Source of the DNA: Pseudomonas sp. NFIX28
GTDB lineage: Bacteria > Pseudomonadota > Gammaproteobacteria > Pseudomonadales > Pseudomonadaceae
Reading direction: 5' to 3'
DNA length: 64,000 nt
Assembly (NCBI RefSeq): GCF_900107395.1
Contig: NZ_FNPW01000016.1
Span: 62,001 to 126,000 of the forward strand
Shown: one piece after another, positions 42,534 through 52,140 of the stretch
Layout: the number at the start of each line of letters is the position of its first letter
Numbering within the stretch: position 1 is the stretch's first letter
Program-made: the position numbers and the translations under genes
Notes under the pieces: model-generated
What the model was told of the DNA's origin: nothing
The model's database searches: none
Seen by the model: only the letters and a program-made list of their open reading frames with translations

Positions 42534-43802
42534 ATGAGCAAACGTATTGTCGTCACCGGCATGGGCGCATTGACCCCGCTGGGCTGTGGCGTCGAGCAGA
42601 TCTGGCAACGCCTGCTGGCCGGGCAGTCGGGAATCCGCCGACTGCCGGAAGCCCTGATCGGCGACCTGCCGATTAGCATCGGCGGCCAGGTTCCCGACCG
42701 CAGCGAAGACCCGGAGGCCGGCTTCGATCCGGACGCCCTGCTGGCGCCCAAGGAACAGCGCAAGATGGACCGCTTCATCCTGTTCGCCCTGGCCGCCGCC
42801 CAGGAAGCGCTGGCCCAGGCCGGCTGGGCGCCGCAGACCGCAGAGGCGCAGGAACGCACCGCGACCATCATCGCGTCGGGCGTGGGCGGTTTCCCGGCCA
42901 TCGCCGACGCCGTGCGCACCACCGACAGCAAGGGGCCGCGCCGTCTTTCGCCGTTCACCATTCCGTCTTTCCTGAGCAATATGGCCGCCGGCCATGTGTC
43001 GATCCAGCATGGCCTGAAGGGGCCACTGGGCACGCCGGTGACCGCTTGCGCCGCGGGCGTGCAGGCCATCGGCGACGCCGCGCGGATGATTCGCGCCGGG
43101 GAAATCGACGTCGCGGTCTGCGGCGGCACCGAGGCGACGATTCACCGGGTCAGCCTGGCCGGCTTTGCGGCCGCGCGCGCCCTGTCCAGCGACTTCAACG
43201 ACACCCCGGAACGCGCTTCGCGGCCCTTCGACCAGGCCCGCGACGGCTTCGTGATGGGCGAAGGCGCCGGCCTGCTGGTGATCGAGGAGCTGGAACACGC
43301 CCTGGCCCGGGGCGCCACGCCAATCGCCGAACTGGTGGGCTACGGCACCAGCGCCGATGCCTACCACATGACCGCCGGGCCGGAAGACGGCGACGGCGCC
43401 CGCCGCGCCATGCAGCAGGCGTTGCGCCAGGCCGGGGTCGAGCCGTCCCGGGTCCAGCACCTGAACGCCCATGCGACCTCGACCCCGGTGGGCGACAAGG
43501 GCGAGCTGGCGGCGATCAAGCGCGTGTTCGGCAGCCACAGCGACCTGGCCATCGCCTCGACCAAGTCGGCCACCGGCCACTTGCTGGGCGCCGCCGGCGG
43601 CATCGAGGCGATCTTCACCATCCTGGCGCTGCGCGACCAGATCGTCCCCGCCACCCTCAACCTGGAAAACCCCGATGCCGATGCCGAGGGCCTCAACCTG
43701 ATTCGTGGCCAGGCCCAGCCGCTGGCGATGGAATACGCCTTGTCCAACGGCTTCGGCTTTGGCGGGGTGAATGCCAGCGTGCTGTTCCGGCGCTGGGCGT
43801 AA
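42534..43802 (+). CDS. Beta-ketoacyl-ACP synthase (FabF family)
   Basis: 422 residues with an intact Cys-His-His triad: TACAAGVQAIG, NAHATSTPVGD and KSATGHLLGAAGG. The enzyme condenses malonyl-ACP with an acyl-ACP. It is separate from the main fab cluster, so probably a second copy used conditionally, possibly under the divergent HxlR regulator. GGAG lies 9 bp before the ATG. Confidence 0.92.
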   Translation: MSKRIVVTGMGALTPLGCGVEQIWQRLLAGQSGIRRLPEALIGDLPISIGGQVPDRSEDPEAGFDPDALLAPKEQRKMDRFILFALAAAQEALAQAGWAPQTAEAQERTATIIASGVGGFPAIADAVRTTDSKGPRRLSPFTIPSFLSNMAAGHVSIQHGLKGPLGTPVTACAAGVQAIGDAARMIRAGEIDVAVCGGTEATIHRVSLAGFAAARALSSDFNDTPERASRPFDQARDGFVMGEGAGLLVIEELEHALARGATPIAELVGYGTSADAYHMTAGPEDGDGARRAMQQALRQAGVEPSRVQHLNAHATSTPVGDKGELAAIKRVFGSHSDLAIASTKSATGHLLGAAGGIEAIFTILALRDQIVPATLNLENPDADAEGLNLIRGQAQPLAMEYALSNGFGFGGVNASVLFRRWA

Positions 43803-43828
43803 GGCGGGCATGGCCCTCGCCCGAAGGG

Positions 43829-43856
43829 AGGTTTCAGCGCTGCCTGGCTGAAACCT
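43829..43856 (+). terminator. Hairpin after the FabF-like gene
   Basis: Arms aggtttcagc (43829-43838) and gctgaaacct (43847-43856) are perfect complements with an 8-nt loop, 26 bp after the stop. No T run follows, so termination strength is uncertain. Confidence 0.55.
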
Positions 43857-44066
43857 CGGGCGGCCCCGGCGGAATATGCCGCTGGGGGCCCGTCTCAAGG
43901 TAACCAAAGTGTAATAAAGACAAATTTATTGCGGCTGGATCCGCCTTTTTCCAGGACGATCGTGCCAATACCTGGCTGCCCGACCCACGCCTTCCAGACG
44001 AATGAGTAGCTTGGGCGCAGATTCCGGAGCGCGCAGTCACCAGGCTCTGAAATCCGAGCGAAGAAG

Positions 44067-44096
44067 AACAAGAAGACTTCAGCTCTTGTTTTTTTT
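44067..44096 (+). terminator. Leader terminator upstream of the RTX lipase gene
   Basis: A stem aacaaga (44067-44073) with tcttgtt (44084-44090) is followed by a run of eight T, ending 33 bp before the lipase ATG. On the + strand this reads as an intrinsic terminator inside the likely 5' leader. The 327-bp gap before the lipase has no ORF; AT-rich caaatttattgcgg at about 43921 may be promoter sequence. Confidence 0.55.
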
Positions 44097-44129
44097 CATG
44101 ACTTCTCAGTTTGTGAGGGAAAACGAACC

Positions 44130-45938
44130 ATGGCGATATTCGACTACAAGGGCCAAGACGGCCGCGTGCTGATTTCAGATGCCTGGAGCCTGGCCACCTA
44201 CACCAGCGGCGTAGCGACGGTAGGCGCGCTCTACCACTTGCCCGGGGCGGTCCTGGGCGAAGGCAACACCTTTGTCCTGCCCAAGGGCTGGCGCGAGATC
44301 AGCGCCAGCGACCTGGGCATCGACGGCAGTCACCTCGACCTGACCGGCAGTTTCAAGGGCGAAAACGTATCCGGCTCCCAGGCCAAGGTATTCGGCCAGT
44401 ACGACGACAGCGGCAAGCTGGTGAAAATGGGCTTTTCGATTGCCGGCACCAACTCGCCGATGGACTTGCTGGGCTATCCGGCAATGATCGACAACTCCTA
44501 TATCCACGGCTACGACTACCTGCTCGATTCGATCAAGAACTACGCCACCAGCCATAACCTGACGGGCAAGGACGTGCTGGTCACCGGCTACAGCCAGGGC
44601 GGCTCCGTGACCAACAGCATGTACCTGGGCCGGGAAGACCTGGCCGACGGTTTCTTCAAGGATTCGGACTACTTCGGCATGGCGTCGCCCAAGGCCAGCA
44701 ACAACGATGGCATCTTCAACTTCGGCTTTGAAAACGACATCGTGCACCGGCTCATCGGCGAACAGACCGACCTGAGCGGCGCGATTCTCGCGGCCCTCCA
44801 GGGCAGTGACGCCAGCTACACCTCAACCACCGACAACATCGTCCTGTTCGACACGGTCTATGCGTTGCCCACCTGGCCCAACGGCCCCTTCTCCGTGATC
44901 AACCCCAACGGCTGGGTCGCACACCTGGAAGGCATTTTCATCAACCCTATCCAGCGTATCGGCCAGTCGACCTTCTACGACTACATCGAGCGTGACAGCA
45001 CCATCATCATCAGCAACCTCGACCCGGTCAGCCGCAGCTTTACCTGGGTCAGCGACAAATACTCCCCCACCTCCAACCACTTCGGCACCCCGGCCTTCCT
45101 GCTCGGCACGGACAGCGCGGACAAGCTGCAGGACGGCAGGAACGACGACTTCCTCGACGGTTTCTCCGACAACGACAGCTTCAGGGTCAGCACCGGCACC
45201 GACATCGTCGCCGGCGGCGTGGGCGACGACAAAGTCTTCCTGCAGGGCACCGTCACCAGCTACGAAGCCGTGCGCCTGAGCGATGGCACGCTGTTCCTCA
45301 ACGACACCAACGGGCGTTACGGCCTCAAGGAGCTGCACGACGTCGAGCATGTGGAGTTCGAAGGCCTGCTGGGCCAGACCTTCACTCCGGCCTTTACCGT
45401 GACCAGCAGCAAGCTCGACTTCGAAGGCCTGTTCGGCTCGGACAAGAGCTACGCCAAGGCCACCGAAGGCACGCAACTGGCAGACCTGCTCAAGGGCGGT
45501 ACCGCGCGCGACCTGATCTTCGGTCAGGGCGGCGACGATCTGATCGAAGGCGGCGCGGGCAATGACCTGCTGCACGGTGGCAACGGCAACGACACCCTGC
45601 TCGGCGGCATCGGCAACGACGCACTCTACGGCGGCGCGCAGAACGACATCCTGGTCGGCGGCCAGGGCAACGACATGCTCAGCGGCGGTGTGGGCAGCGA
45701 TCTGTTTGTCTTCGACGTAGGCGGTTTCGGCCGTGACCTGATCAGCGATTTCAACGTTCACCAGAACGGCTTCGATCAGTTGGTGTTTTCCAAGTCGCTG
45801 TTCGGCTCCACGGCCGACGTCCTCAGCGCCACCAGCCAGCAAGGCAGCGACAGCCTGATCGTGGCGGGCGACAGCAGCATCACCCTGGTCGGCTTCAATG
45901 CCGCGCAACTGAGCGCGGACATGATCAGCCTGGTCTGA
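44130..45938 (+). CDS. RTX lipase-like protein (family I.3 type), type I secreted
   Basis: 602 residues. The N-terminal half is an alpha/beta hydrolase with the nucleophile in VTGYSQGGSVTN (Ser155), and NFGFENDIVHRL recalls the acidic-residue region of Pseudomonas family I.3 lipases and polyurethanases. Between about 470 and 525 there is a run of GGxGxD nonapeptides (GGAGNDLLHGGNGNDTL...) forming a calcium beta-roll. The C-terminal LVGFNAAQLSADMISLV is a type I secretion signal. No signal peptide. The secretion ATPase is not in this window. Confidence 0.88.
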   Translation: MAIFDYKGQDGRVLISDAWSLATYTSGVATVGALYHLPGAVLGEGNTFVLPKGWREISASDLGIDGSHLDLTGSFKGENVSGSQAKVFGQYDDSGKLVKMGFSIAGTNSPMDLLGYPAMIDNSYIHGYDYLLDSIKNYATSHNLTGKDVLVTGYSQGGSVTNSMYLGREDLADGFFKDSDYFGMASPKASNNDGIFNFGFENDIVHRLIGEQTDLSGAILAALQGSDASYTSTTDNIVLFDTVYALPTWPNGPFSVINPNGWVAHLEGIFINPIQRIGQSTFYDYIERDSTIIISNLDPVSRSFTWVSDKYSPTSNHFGTPAFLLGTDSADKLQDGRNDDFLDGFSDNDSFRVSTGTDIVAGGVGDDKVFLQGTVTSYEAVRLSDGTLFLNDTNGRYGLKELHDVEHVEFEGLLGQTFTPAFTVTSSKLDFEGLFGSDKSYAKATEGTQLADLLKGGTARDLIFGQGGDDLIEGGAGNDLLHGGNGNDTLLGGIGNDALYGGAQNDILVGGQGNDMLSGGVGSDLFVFDVGGFGRDLISDFNVHQNGFDQLVFSKSLFGSTADVLSATSQQGSDSLIVAGDSSITLVGFNAAQLSADMISLV

Positions 45939-45977
45939 CGCGCCAGGGGCGCACCCTGCCCCTGGAGACACAAAAAA

Positions 45978-46005
45978 GGGCCCACCTGGCGGTGGGCCCT
46001 GCCTT
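45978..46005 (+). terminator. Terminator after the RTX lipase gene
   Basis: gggcccacc (45978 onward) pairs with ggtgggccc (ending 45999) around a short loop, and an A run precedes and cctttt follows. It lies 40 bp after the lipase stop and can serve either strand. Confidence 0.8.
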
Positions 46006-46226
46006 TTCTGCTGGAGCACTTTGACCTCTCGTCCGGAATACCGCTGCTGCGCCCGTTATCCCTTCACCCGGGCATGCCGGCGCTGAACGGGTGACTAGAC
46101 TCCAATGCGCAACACCCGCCCTGACTGGTCCAGCCAATTACATTGCCGGCCGCCGTAACGGCCTGCAACTTTTGGACAGTAATCGGTGCCAGCCCAGCTA
46201 ATTCTCAGTCTAAAAAGGATATGGAT

Positions 46227-46487
46227 ATGGGTATTACCGTTACAAACAATTCGTCCAACCCCATCGAAGTCGCCATCAATCATTGGGGTAGCGACGGAGA
46301 CACCAGCTTCTTTTCCGTCGGTAACGGCAAGCAGGAAACCTGGGACAGGTCCGACAGCCGTGGCTTCGTGCTTTCCCTGAAGAAGAATGGCGCGCAACAC
46401 CCTTACTACGTTCAGGCCAGCAGCAAAATTGAAGTCGACAACAACGCCGTGAAAGATCAGGGCCGGTTGATCGAGCCGCTCTCGTAA
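46227..46487 (+). CDS. Small orphan protein, beta-rich
   Basis: 86 residues. The ATG at 46227 is placed 6 bp after AAGGAT, whereas the one at 46221 abuts it. No signal peptide. The composition (MGITVTNNSSNPIEVAINHW, SDSRGFVLSLKK, YYVQASSKIEVD) suggests a small beta-sandwich, resembling small carbohydrate- or lipid-binding proteins, but no family was recognised. It is bounded by terminators on both sides, so it is a single-gene transcript beside the secreted lipase. Confidence 0.72.
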   Translation: MGITVTNNSSNPIEVAINHWGSDGDTSFFSVGNGKQETWDRSDSRGFVLSLKKNGAQHPYYVQASSKIEVDNNAVKDQGRLIEPLS

Positions 46488-46493
46488 CGAACA

Positions 46494-46520
46494 GCCAAGG
46501 TGCCGAGCAGGCACCTTGGC
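46494..46520 (+). terminator. Terminator hairpin after the small orphan gene
   Basis: gccaaggtgcc (46494-46504) pairs perfectly with ggcaccttggc (46510-46520) around a 5-nt loop, 6 bp after the stop. tgcaaatttc follows rather than a clean T run. Confidence 0.7.
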
Positions 46521-46586
46521 TGCAAATTTCCAGGCTCTGGAGGGGAGCTCATGACGCCCCTCCAGCCACCCTCGCTGCGCTGTCGC

Positions 46587-48365
46587 TCAAAACTGCGCCG
46601 CGTCCAGCTGGTACAGGCATTCGCTGCCGGCCTTGACCGAGGCGCTCAGGGAGTGGATGCGCGGCAGCAGGCGGGCGAAGTAGAAGCGCGCGGTGCCCAG
46701 CTTGCTGGCGTAGAAATCGTCTTGCGACTCCTTGCCCAGGGCCGCCTTGGCCATCATGGCCCACATGTAGGCGTACAGGGTGTAGCCGAACACTTGCAGG
46801 TACTCGACCGAGGCGGCGCCGATTTCGTTGGGGTTGCTCGTTGCCCGATCCAGCAGCCACGCGGTCAGCTCGTCGAGGGTGTCCACGGCGGCATTCAACG
46901 GCCTGCAGAATTCGCCAAGCTCGGTGCCGGCGTTGGCCGTGAAGTTGCGAACCTCGGCGGCGAACAGACGGTAGAGCGCCCCGCCGCTGCCGACAATCTT
47001 GCGCCCCGCCAGGTCCAGGGACTGGATGCCGTTGGTGCCTTCGTAGATCTGAGTGATGCGCACATCGCGCACCAGCTGTTCCTGGCCCCACTCGCGGATG
47101 TAACCATGGCCGCCGAAGATCTGCTGGCCAAGCAGCGTGGTCTCCAGCCCCATGTCGGTGAGAAACGCCTTGGCCACCGGGGTCAGCAGCGCCACCAGTT
47201 CCTGGCCACGGGTGCGGCTGGCCGCGTCGGCGCCGTACCTGGCGGTGTCCAGTTGCAGCGCCACGTAGCTGGAGAAGGCTCGCCCGCCTTCGTTCAAGGC
47301 CTTCATGGTCAGTAACATGCGCCGCACATCCGGATGCACGATGATCGGGTCGGCGGCCTTGCCGGCGGCCTGCGGGCCGGTCGGCGAACGGCTCTGCAGG
47401 CGTTCGCGGGCATATTCGACGGCGTTCTGGTAGGAGCGCTCACCCTGCGCCAGGCCCTGGATGCCAACCCCCAGGCGCTCGTAGTTCATCATGGTGAACA
47501 TCGCCGCCAGGCCCTTGTTCGGCGCATCGACGAGCCAGCCGATCGCGCCGTCGAAGTTCATCACGCAGGTCGCCGACGCCTTGATGCCCATCTTGTGTTC
47601 GAGGGAACCGCAGGACAGCGAATTGCGCGCCCCCAGCGAGCCATCGGCCTCGACCAGCACCTTGGGCACCAGGAATAGCGAGATGCCCTTGGGCCCCGTC
47701 GGCGCATCCGGCAGCCTGGCCAGCACCAGGTGGATGATGTTTTCGCTCAGGTCGTGCTCGCCGCCGGTGATGAAAATCTTACTGCCGCTGATCGCGTAGC
47801 TACCGTCGGCCAAGGGTTCGGCGCGGGTGCGAATCAGCCCCAGGTCGGTGCCGGCATGGGCCTCGGTCAGGCACATCGAGCCGGTCCAGACGCCGGCGTA
47901 CAGGTTCGGCAGGTAGCGCTCCTTGAGCGCCTGGCTGGCGTGGGCATTGAGCGACAGGCAGGCGCCGGCGGTCAGCATCGGGTACAGGCCGAACGACAGG
48001 TTGGCAGCGTTGACCATTTCCTCGACCTGGGCCGAGATGATCTTGGGCATGCCCATGCCGCCAAACTGCGGGTCGCCGCCGACGCCCACCCAACCGCCTT
48101 CGGCGAAGGCCCGGTAGGCCGCGGTGAAACCGTCCGGGGTGGTCACCGCGCCGTCGTTCCAGGAGCAACCTTGTTCGTCGCCGCCGCGGTTGAGCGGCGC
48201 GATGACTTCGGCGCTGATCTTCCCGGCTTCCTCGAGGATCGCCGCGGCGGTGTCTTCATCGATCACCTCGGCCAGGCCAGGCAGGCGGGCCCAGAGCCTG
48301 GGAACCTCGAACACTTCGTTGAGGACAAAGCGCATGTCGCGCAGGGGTGGTTTGTAATCGGACAT
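46587..48365 (-). CDS. Acyl-CoA dehydrogenase
   Basis: 592 residues, the long type with a C-terminal extension used on long-chain or unusual acyl-CoAs. TEAHAGTDLGLIRTRA and GSKIFITGGEHDL line the FAD/substrate site, and QIYEGTNGIQSLDL carries the catalytic Glu. The ATG at 48365 begins MSDYKPPLRDMRF, the usual N-terminus of this subgroup. The RND gene ends 7 bp upstream, so it is the last gene of the cluster DUF1302, DUF1329, YCF48, RND, ACAD. Confidence 0.92.
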   Translation of the reverse strand: MSDYKPPLRDMRFVLNEVFEVPRLWARLPGLAEVIDEDTAAAILEEAGKISAEVIAPLNRGGDEQGCSWNDGAVTTPDGFTAAYRAFAEGGWVGVGGDPQFGGMGMPKIISAQVEEMVNAANLSFGLYPMLTAGACLSLNAHASQALKERYLPNLYAGVWTGSMCLTEAHAGTDLGLIRTRAEPLADGSYAISGSKIFITGGEHDLSENIIHLVLARLPDAPTGPKGISLFLVPKVLVEADGSLGARNSLSCGSLEHKMGIKASATCVMNFDGAIGWLVDAPNKGLAAMFTMMNYERLGVGIQGLAQGERSYQNAVEYARERLQSRSPTGPQAAGKAADPIIVHPDVRRMLLTMKALNEGGRAFSSYVALQLDTARYGADAASRTRGQELVALLTPVAKAFLTDMGLETTLLGQQIFGGHGYIREWGQEQLVRDVRITQIYEGTNGIQSLDLAGRKIVGSGGALYRLFAAEVRNFTANAGTELGEFCRPLNAAVDTLDELTAWLLDRATSNPNEIGAASVEYLQVFGYTLYAYMWAMMAKAALGKESQDDFYASKLGTARFYFARLLPRIHSLSASVKAGSECLYQLDAAQF

Positions 48366-48372
48366 CGTTGGC

Positions 48373-50907
48373 TTACTCCGCAATGCTAAGGGCGTGCTGC
48401 TTGCCCGGGTCTTGAGGGGGAATGCTTGGGTCGGCGTGCGCCGCAGGGCCATCCGCCACGGAGCGGCGCGCCAGCGCCGGGCCCCGTAGCAGGAAGTACG
48501 ACAAGGCGGGAATCAGGATCAGCGCCCCCAGCATGTTCCACAGGAACATGAAGGTCAGCAGGATGCCCATGTCCGCCTGGAACTTGATCGGCGACCAGAC
48601 CCAGCACACCACGCCGGCCGCCAGGGTGATGCCCACCAGGCCCACCACCCGGCCGGTGAACGACACGGCGTTGCGATAGGCTTGCGCCAGCGGCAGGCCC
48701 TGGCGCTGGTAATGCAGCTGCACGCTGAGCAGGTACAAGGCGTAGTCCACGCCGATCCCCACGCCCAGGGCGATCACCGGCAGGGTCGCCACCTTCACGC
48801 CGATGCCCATGGCCACCATCAAGGCCTCGCAGAGGATCGAGGTGAGCACCAGCGGCAACAGCGCGACCAGGGTGGCGCGCCAGCTGCGAAAGGTCAGCAG
48901 GCAGAACAGCGTCACCGCCGCATAGACGTACAGCAGCATGGTGCGGTTGGCCTCGCGCACCACGATATTGGTCGCCGCCTCGATGCCGGCACTGCCGGCG
49001 GCCAGCAGGAACTGGCGATCGGCGCTGCTGTTGGCCAGGGCGAAGGTGTCGGCGATCGCCACCACGGCGTCCAGGGTCTCGGCCTTGTGGTCCTTGAGGA
49101 AGGCAATCACCGGCATCACCGAGCAATCGGTATTGAACAGCTCCGGCGAGTTGACCGAAGCCTGCTGCGCGGCGTAGTTCAGGACGTCCTGGTTGCGCTG
49201 GATGCTGTTGAGCTTGGGGTTGCCCTCGTAGGTGCCGGCGGTGATCTGGCGCACCGAGTTGACCAGCGAGCTGGTGGCCTGCACCCCCGGATGCTGCTGC
49301 AGCTCCCAGGCCAGGCGGTCGGCGAGAATCAGCGTGTGGTAGTTCAGGCAGCCTTCCGGGGGCGTCTTGATCATCACCGCGAACAGATCGCTCGACAGCC
49401 GGTAGTGGCTGGTGATGTAGGCGTTGTCGCGGTTGTAGCGAGAGTCGGCGCGCAGTTCCGGCGCGCCGCTTTCAAGGTCGCCGATCTTCAGGTGCAGGCT
49501 GGCCGCGAAGCCGCCGATGCCCATCAGCAGCGCGACCACTACCGCGCCGGTGGCCCATTTGGCGCTGGTGAAACGGTCGAGCCAGTCCCACAGTTTGCCG
49601 AAGCCCTTGTGCGCCTGCGCCCGGTCGTCGATGTGCAGGGCGCGCTGCGCGGCCTTGGCGCCGACGCCGATATAGGACAGCGCCACGGGCATCAGCAGCA
49701 GCGAGGTGAAGATCAGCACCGCGACGCCGATGCTGGCGGTGATGGCCAGGTCCTGGATCACCGGGATGTCGATCAGCATCAGCACGGCAAACCCCACCGC
49801 GTCGGCCAGCAGCGCGGTGACGCCAGCGATGAACAGGCGGCGAAAGGTGTAGCGTGCGGCGATCAGTTTATGGGTGCCTCGGGCGATGTCCTGCATGATG
49901 CCGTTCATCTTCTGCGCCGCATGGGACACGCCGATGGCGAAGATCAGGAAAGGCACCAGCACCGAGTACGGATCGATGGCGTAACCCAGCCAGGCGACGA
50001 TGCCCAGTTGCCAGACCACCGCGATCAGCGAGCAGCCGACCACCAGCAAGGTGCTGCGCACACAGCGGGTATAGAGGTAGATGATGGCCAGCGAGGTGAG
50101 CACGGCCAGGCCGAAGAACATCATCACCTGGATCAGGCCGTCGATCAGGTCGCCCATCAGCTTGGCGAAGCCGATCACGCGGATCTTGTACGGCCCCTTG
50201 CCCTCCTCCCCGGCCTTGCGGGCCGCGCTGTCGCCGGCGAATTCGAGCTTGTCGCGCAGCTGCTCTTCGAGCATTTGCGAGAAGGCGTGGTAGTCGATGG
50301 GCTGGCCGCCGGCCACCGCCTTGTCGAGCAGGGGCACGATCAGCATGCTTGACTTGTAGTCGCTGGCCACCAGGCTGCCGACGATGCCGGCGCGGGAAAT
50401 GTTCTGCCGCAGCTGTTCGATCTGCCCCGGCTCGCCCGTGTAGGCGTCGGGCATCACCGGGCCGCCCTGGAAACCTTCCTCGGTGACTTCGCTCCAGCGC
50501 ACCGCCGGGCTCCACAACGACTTCATCCAGGCGCGGTCGACGCCTTCGCTGAGGAACAGCTGGTCGTTGACCTGTTTGAGCACGTCCAGGTACGCCGGGT
50601 CGAAGATATCGCCCTGGGTGTTCTCCACCACCACCCGCACCGAGTTGCCCAGGCCCCGCAGCGACTGGCGGTGCTCCAGGTAGTTCTGGATGTAGGGCTG
50701 GCTCTGCGGGATCATTTTTTCGAAGCTGGGGCGCAACTCCAGGCGCGTGGCGGCCATGTAGCCCAGCACCAGGGTGGCCAGCGCCATCAGCAGCATGAAC
50801 AGCGGGCGATAGTTGAACACCCAGCGCTCGAGCCGGTTGCCGGAGTCGCGGTCGAAGTCACGCACATCGCGGATCACCGGCATGCTGTCTTGCTTGATAT
50901 TGCCCAT
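48373..50907 (-). CDS. RND superfamily transporter (MMPL/HpnN-like)
   Basis: 844 residues with the two-lobed RND layout: one helix near residue 35, a first bundle (about 260-440) and a second after residue 650, each with a periplasmic domain ahead. The second bundle carries LGVGIGVDYALYLLS, an MMPL/patched-like signature. Such proteins move lipids or other hydrophobic molecules across the envelope. The gene overlaps nothing, but is 15 bp from the BNR protein and 7 bp from the acyl-CoA dehydrogenase. The Met at 50883 is an alternative start. Confidence 0.9.
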   Translation of the reverse strand: MGNIKQDSMPVIRDVRDFDRDSGNRLERWVFNYRPLFMLLMALATLVLGYMAATRLELRPSFEKMIPQSQPYIQNYLEHRQSLRGLGNSVRVVVENTQGDIFDPAYLDVLKQVNDQLFLSEGVDRAWMKSLWSPAVRWSEVTEEGFQGGPVMPDAYTGEPGQIEQLRQNISRAGIVGSLVASDYKSSMLIVPLLDKAVAGGQPIDYHAFSQMLEEQLRDKLEFAGDSAARKAGEEGKGPYKIRVIGFAKLMGDLIDGLIQVMMFFGLAVLTSLAIIYLYTRCVRSTLLVVGCSLIAVVWQLGIVAWLGYAIDPYSVLVPFLIFAIGVSHAAQKMNGIMQDIARGTHKLIAARYTFRRLFIAGVTALLADAVGFAVLMLIDIPVIQDLAITASIGVAVLIFTSLLLMPVALSYIGVGAKAAQRALHIDDRAQAHKGFGKLWDWLDRFTSAKWATGAVVVALLMGIGGFAASLHLKIGDLESGAPELRADSRYNRDNAYITSHYRLSSDLFAVMIKTPPEGCLNYHTLILADRLAWELQQHPGVQATSSLVNSVRQITAGTYEGNPKLNSIQRNQDVLNYAAQQASVNSPELFNTDCSVMPVIAFLKDHKAETLDAVVAIADTFALANSSADRQFLLAAGSAGIEAATNIVVREANRTMLLYVYAAVTLFCLLTFRSWRATLVALLPLVLTSILCEALMVAMGIGVKVATLPVIALGVGIGVDYALYLLSVQLHYQRQGLPLAQAYRNAVSFTGRVVGLVGITLAAGVVCWVWSPIKFQADMGILLTFMFLWNMLGALILIPALSYFLLRGPALARRSVADGPAAHADPSIPPQDPGKQHALSIAE

Positions 50908-50922
50908 GTCTGGGTTCTCGCT

Positions 50923-52002
50923 CTAAGGGGTGGGAGTCTTGTCGGGCAAGGCCTGTACGCCACGGCTGCCCACCACTATCAACCTGCCATCGGCGGCCTG
51001 GACGGCGCCGGACACCGGGGCCGGTTGCGCTGCCCGGCGCAGGCCCGCGCCCGCTCCCTGCCCGAGCAGCATCTGCCCACCCTGGGTGAACAATCGGTAA
51101 GCCCCGCCGGCATCGACAACGCCGGCGCTGATGCTCGCGTGCAGGCCCGTCTGCAGCGGGGTCCAGCTGCGGCCCTGGTCGGTGCTGCGCAGCACGTTGC
51201 CGCGCAGGCCGTAGGCAAGCACTTCGCCGGGCTTGCCGAGGACGCCGAAAAAACTCCCCTGGTAAGGCGTCGGCAGCGCGACGAAGCGCTGCTCGGCCTC
51301 GCTCCATTTGCGCAACAGCCCCTGCTCGCCGGCGATGTACAGCCCATCGCCGGTGGAGGCGATGGCATTGAGGTGAAAGCCCTGGGGGTTGTCGGTGCGG
51401 TCCTGGAACGGTGTCCAGCTCTGGCCACCGTCCTCGGTGCGCAGGATCAGGTTGAACACACCGACCACATAGCCGAGGCGCTCGTTGGCGAACCAGACAT
51501 CGAGCAAGGGCTTATCCGCGCCCTGCGCTTCCAGCCGCTGGCCTTCGGCGACCAGCAGCGGCCATTGCTCGTTGCCCGGCTCGGCACTGGCCAGCGCGCC
51601 GTAATGGGCGACCAGCAAGGCGCCGATCTGGCGCCCGTCCAGTTGCTTGTGCCAGCTGGCGCCGGCGTCTTGGCTGTGCAGCACCACGCCGTCGTTGCCC
51701 ACCGCCCAACCCTGCCGCGCGGACGGAAAACTCAGCGCGTTGAGGTCGGCACTCACCGGCACGCTGGCCTGGTTCCAGTGCTGGCCGCTGTCGTCGGAAT
51801 AAACAATGTGGCCGCGCTGGCCGACCGCGACCAGCCGCTCGCCGGCCCGCGCCACGCCCGACAACGGGCTGCTGGCAGCCAGGGCGCTGGCCCTGGCCGG
51901 CAGGTCCAGCACATCGACGTATCCACCCGCCTGGGCGATGCCCTGCGCCATGGCCAGCACGGCGGCCAGCGCCAGTTGCAGGCATTTATTGTACGAACCC
52001 AT
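50923..52002 (-). CDS. YCF48/BNR-repeat periplasmic protein
   Basis: 359 residues with a signal peptide (about 1-27, ending GIAQA). Four Asp-box repeats are clear: SDDSGQHW, SQDAGASW, TEDGGQSW and STDQGRSW, implying a beta-propeller. In clusters of this kind it is found next to the RND transporter and is thought to assist envelope complex assembly. The ATG at 52002 was chosen for the signal peptide. Confidence 0.87.
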   Translation of the reverse strand: MGSYNKCLQLALAAVLAMAQGIAQAGGYVDVLDLPARASALAASSPLSGVARAGERLVAVGQRGHIVYSDDSGQHWNQASVPVSADLNALSFPSARQGWAVGNDGVVLHSQDAGASWHKQLDGRQIGALLVAHYGALASAEPGNEQWPLLVAEGQRLEAQGADKPLLDVWFANERLGYVVGVFNLILRTEDGGQSWTPFQDRTDNPQGFHLNAIASTGDGLYIAGEQGLLRKWSEAEQRFVALPTPYQGSFFGVLGKPGEVLAYGLRGNVLRSTDQGRSWTPLQTGLHASISAGVVDAGGAYRLFTQGGQMLLGQGAGAGLRRAAQPAPVSGAVQAADGRLIVVGSRGVQALPDKTPTP

Positions 52003-52140
52003 ACCGCGTCCTCTTCGGAAAACTGCGTCGGCATGCACCGCGTGCCGCCCGACGTTCAAGCCTGGCGTCCATGCGCCCCCGGCCCGCCGCTTGAAGCAAG
52101 GCGGGCCGGGGCGCCTGGGAATGCCCGGGGCGCCGCTGGC

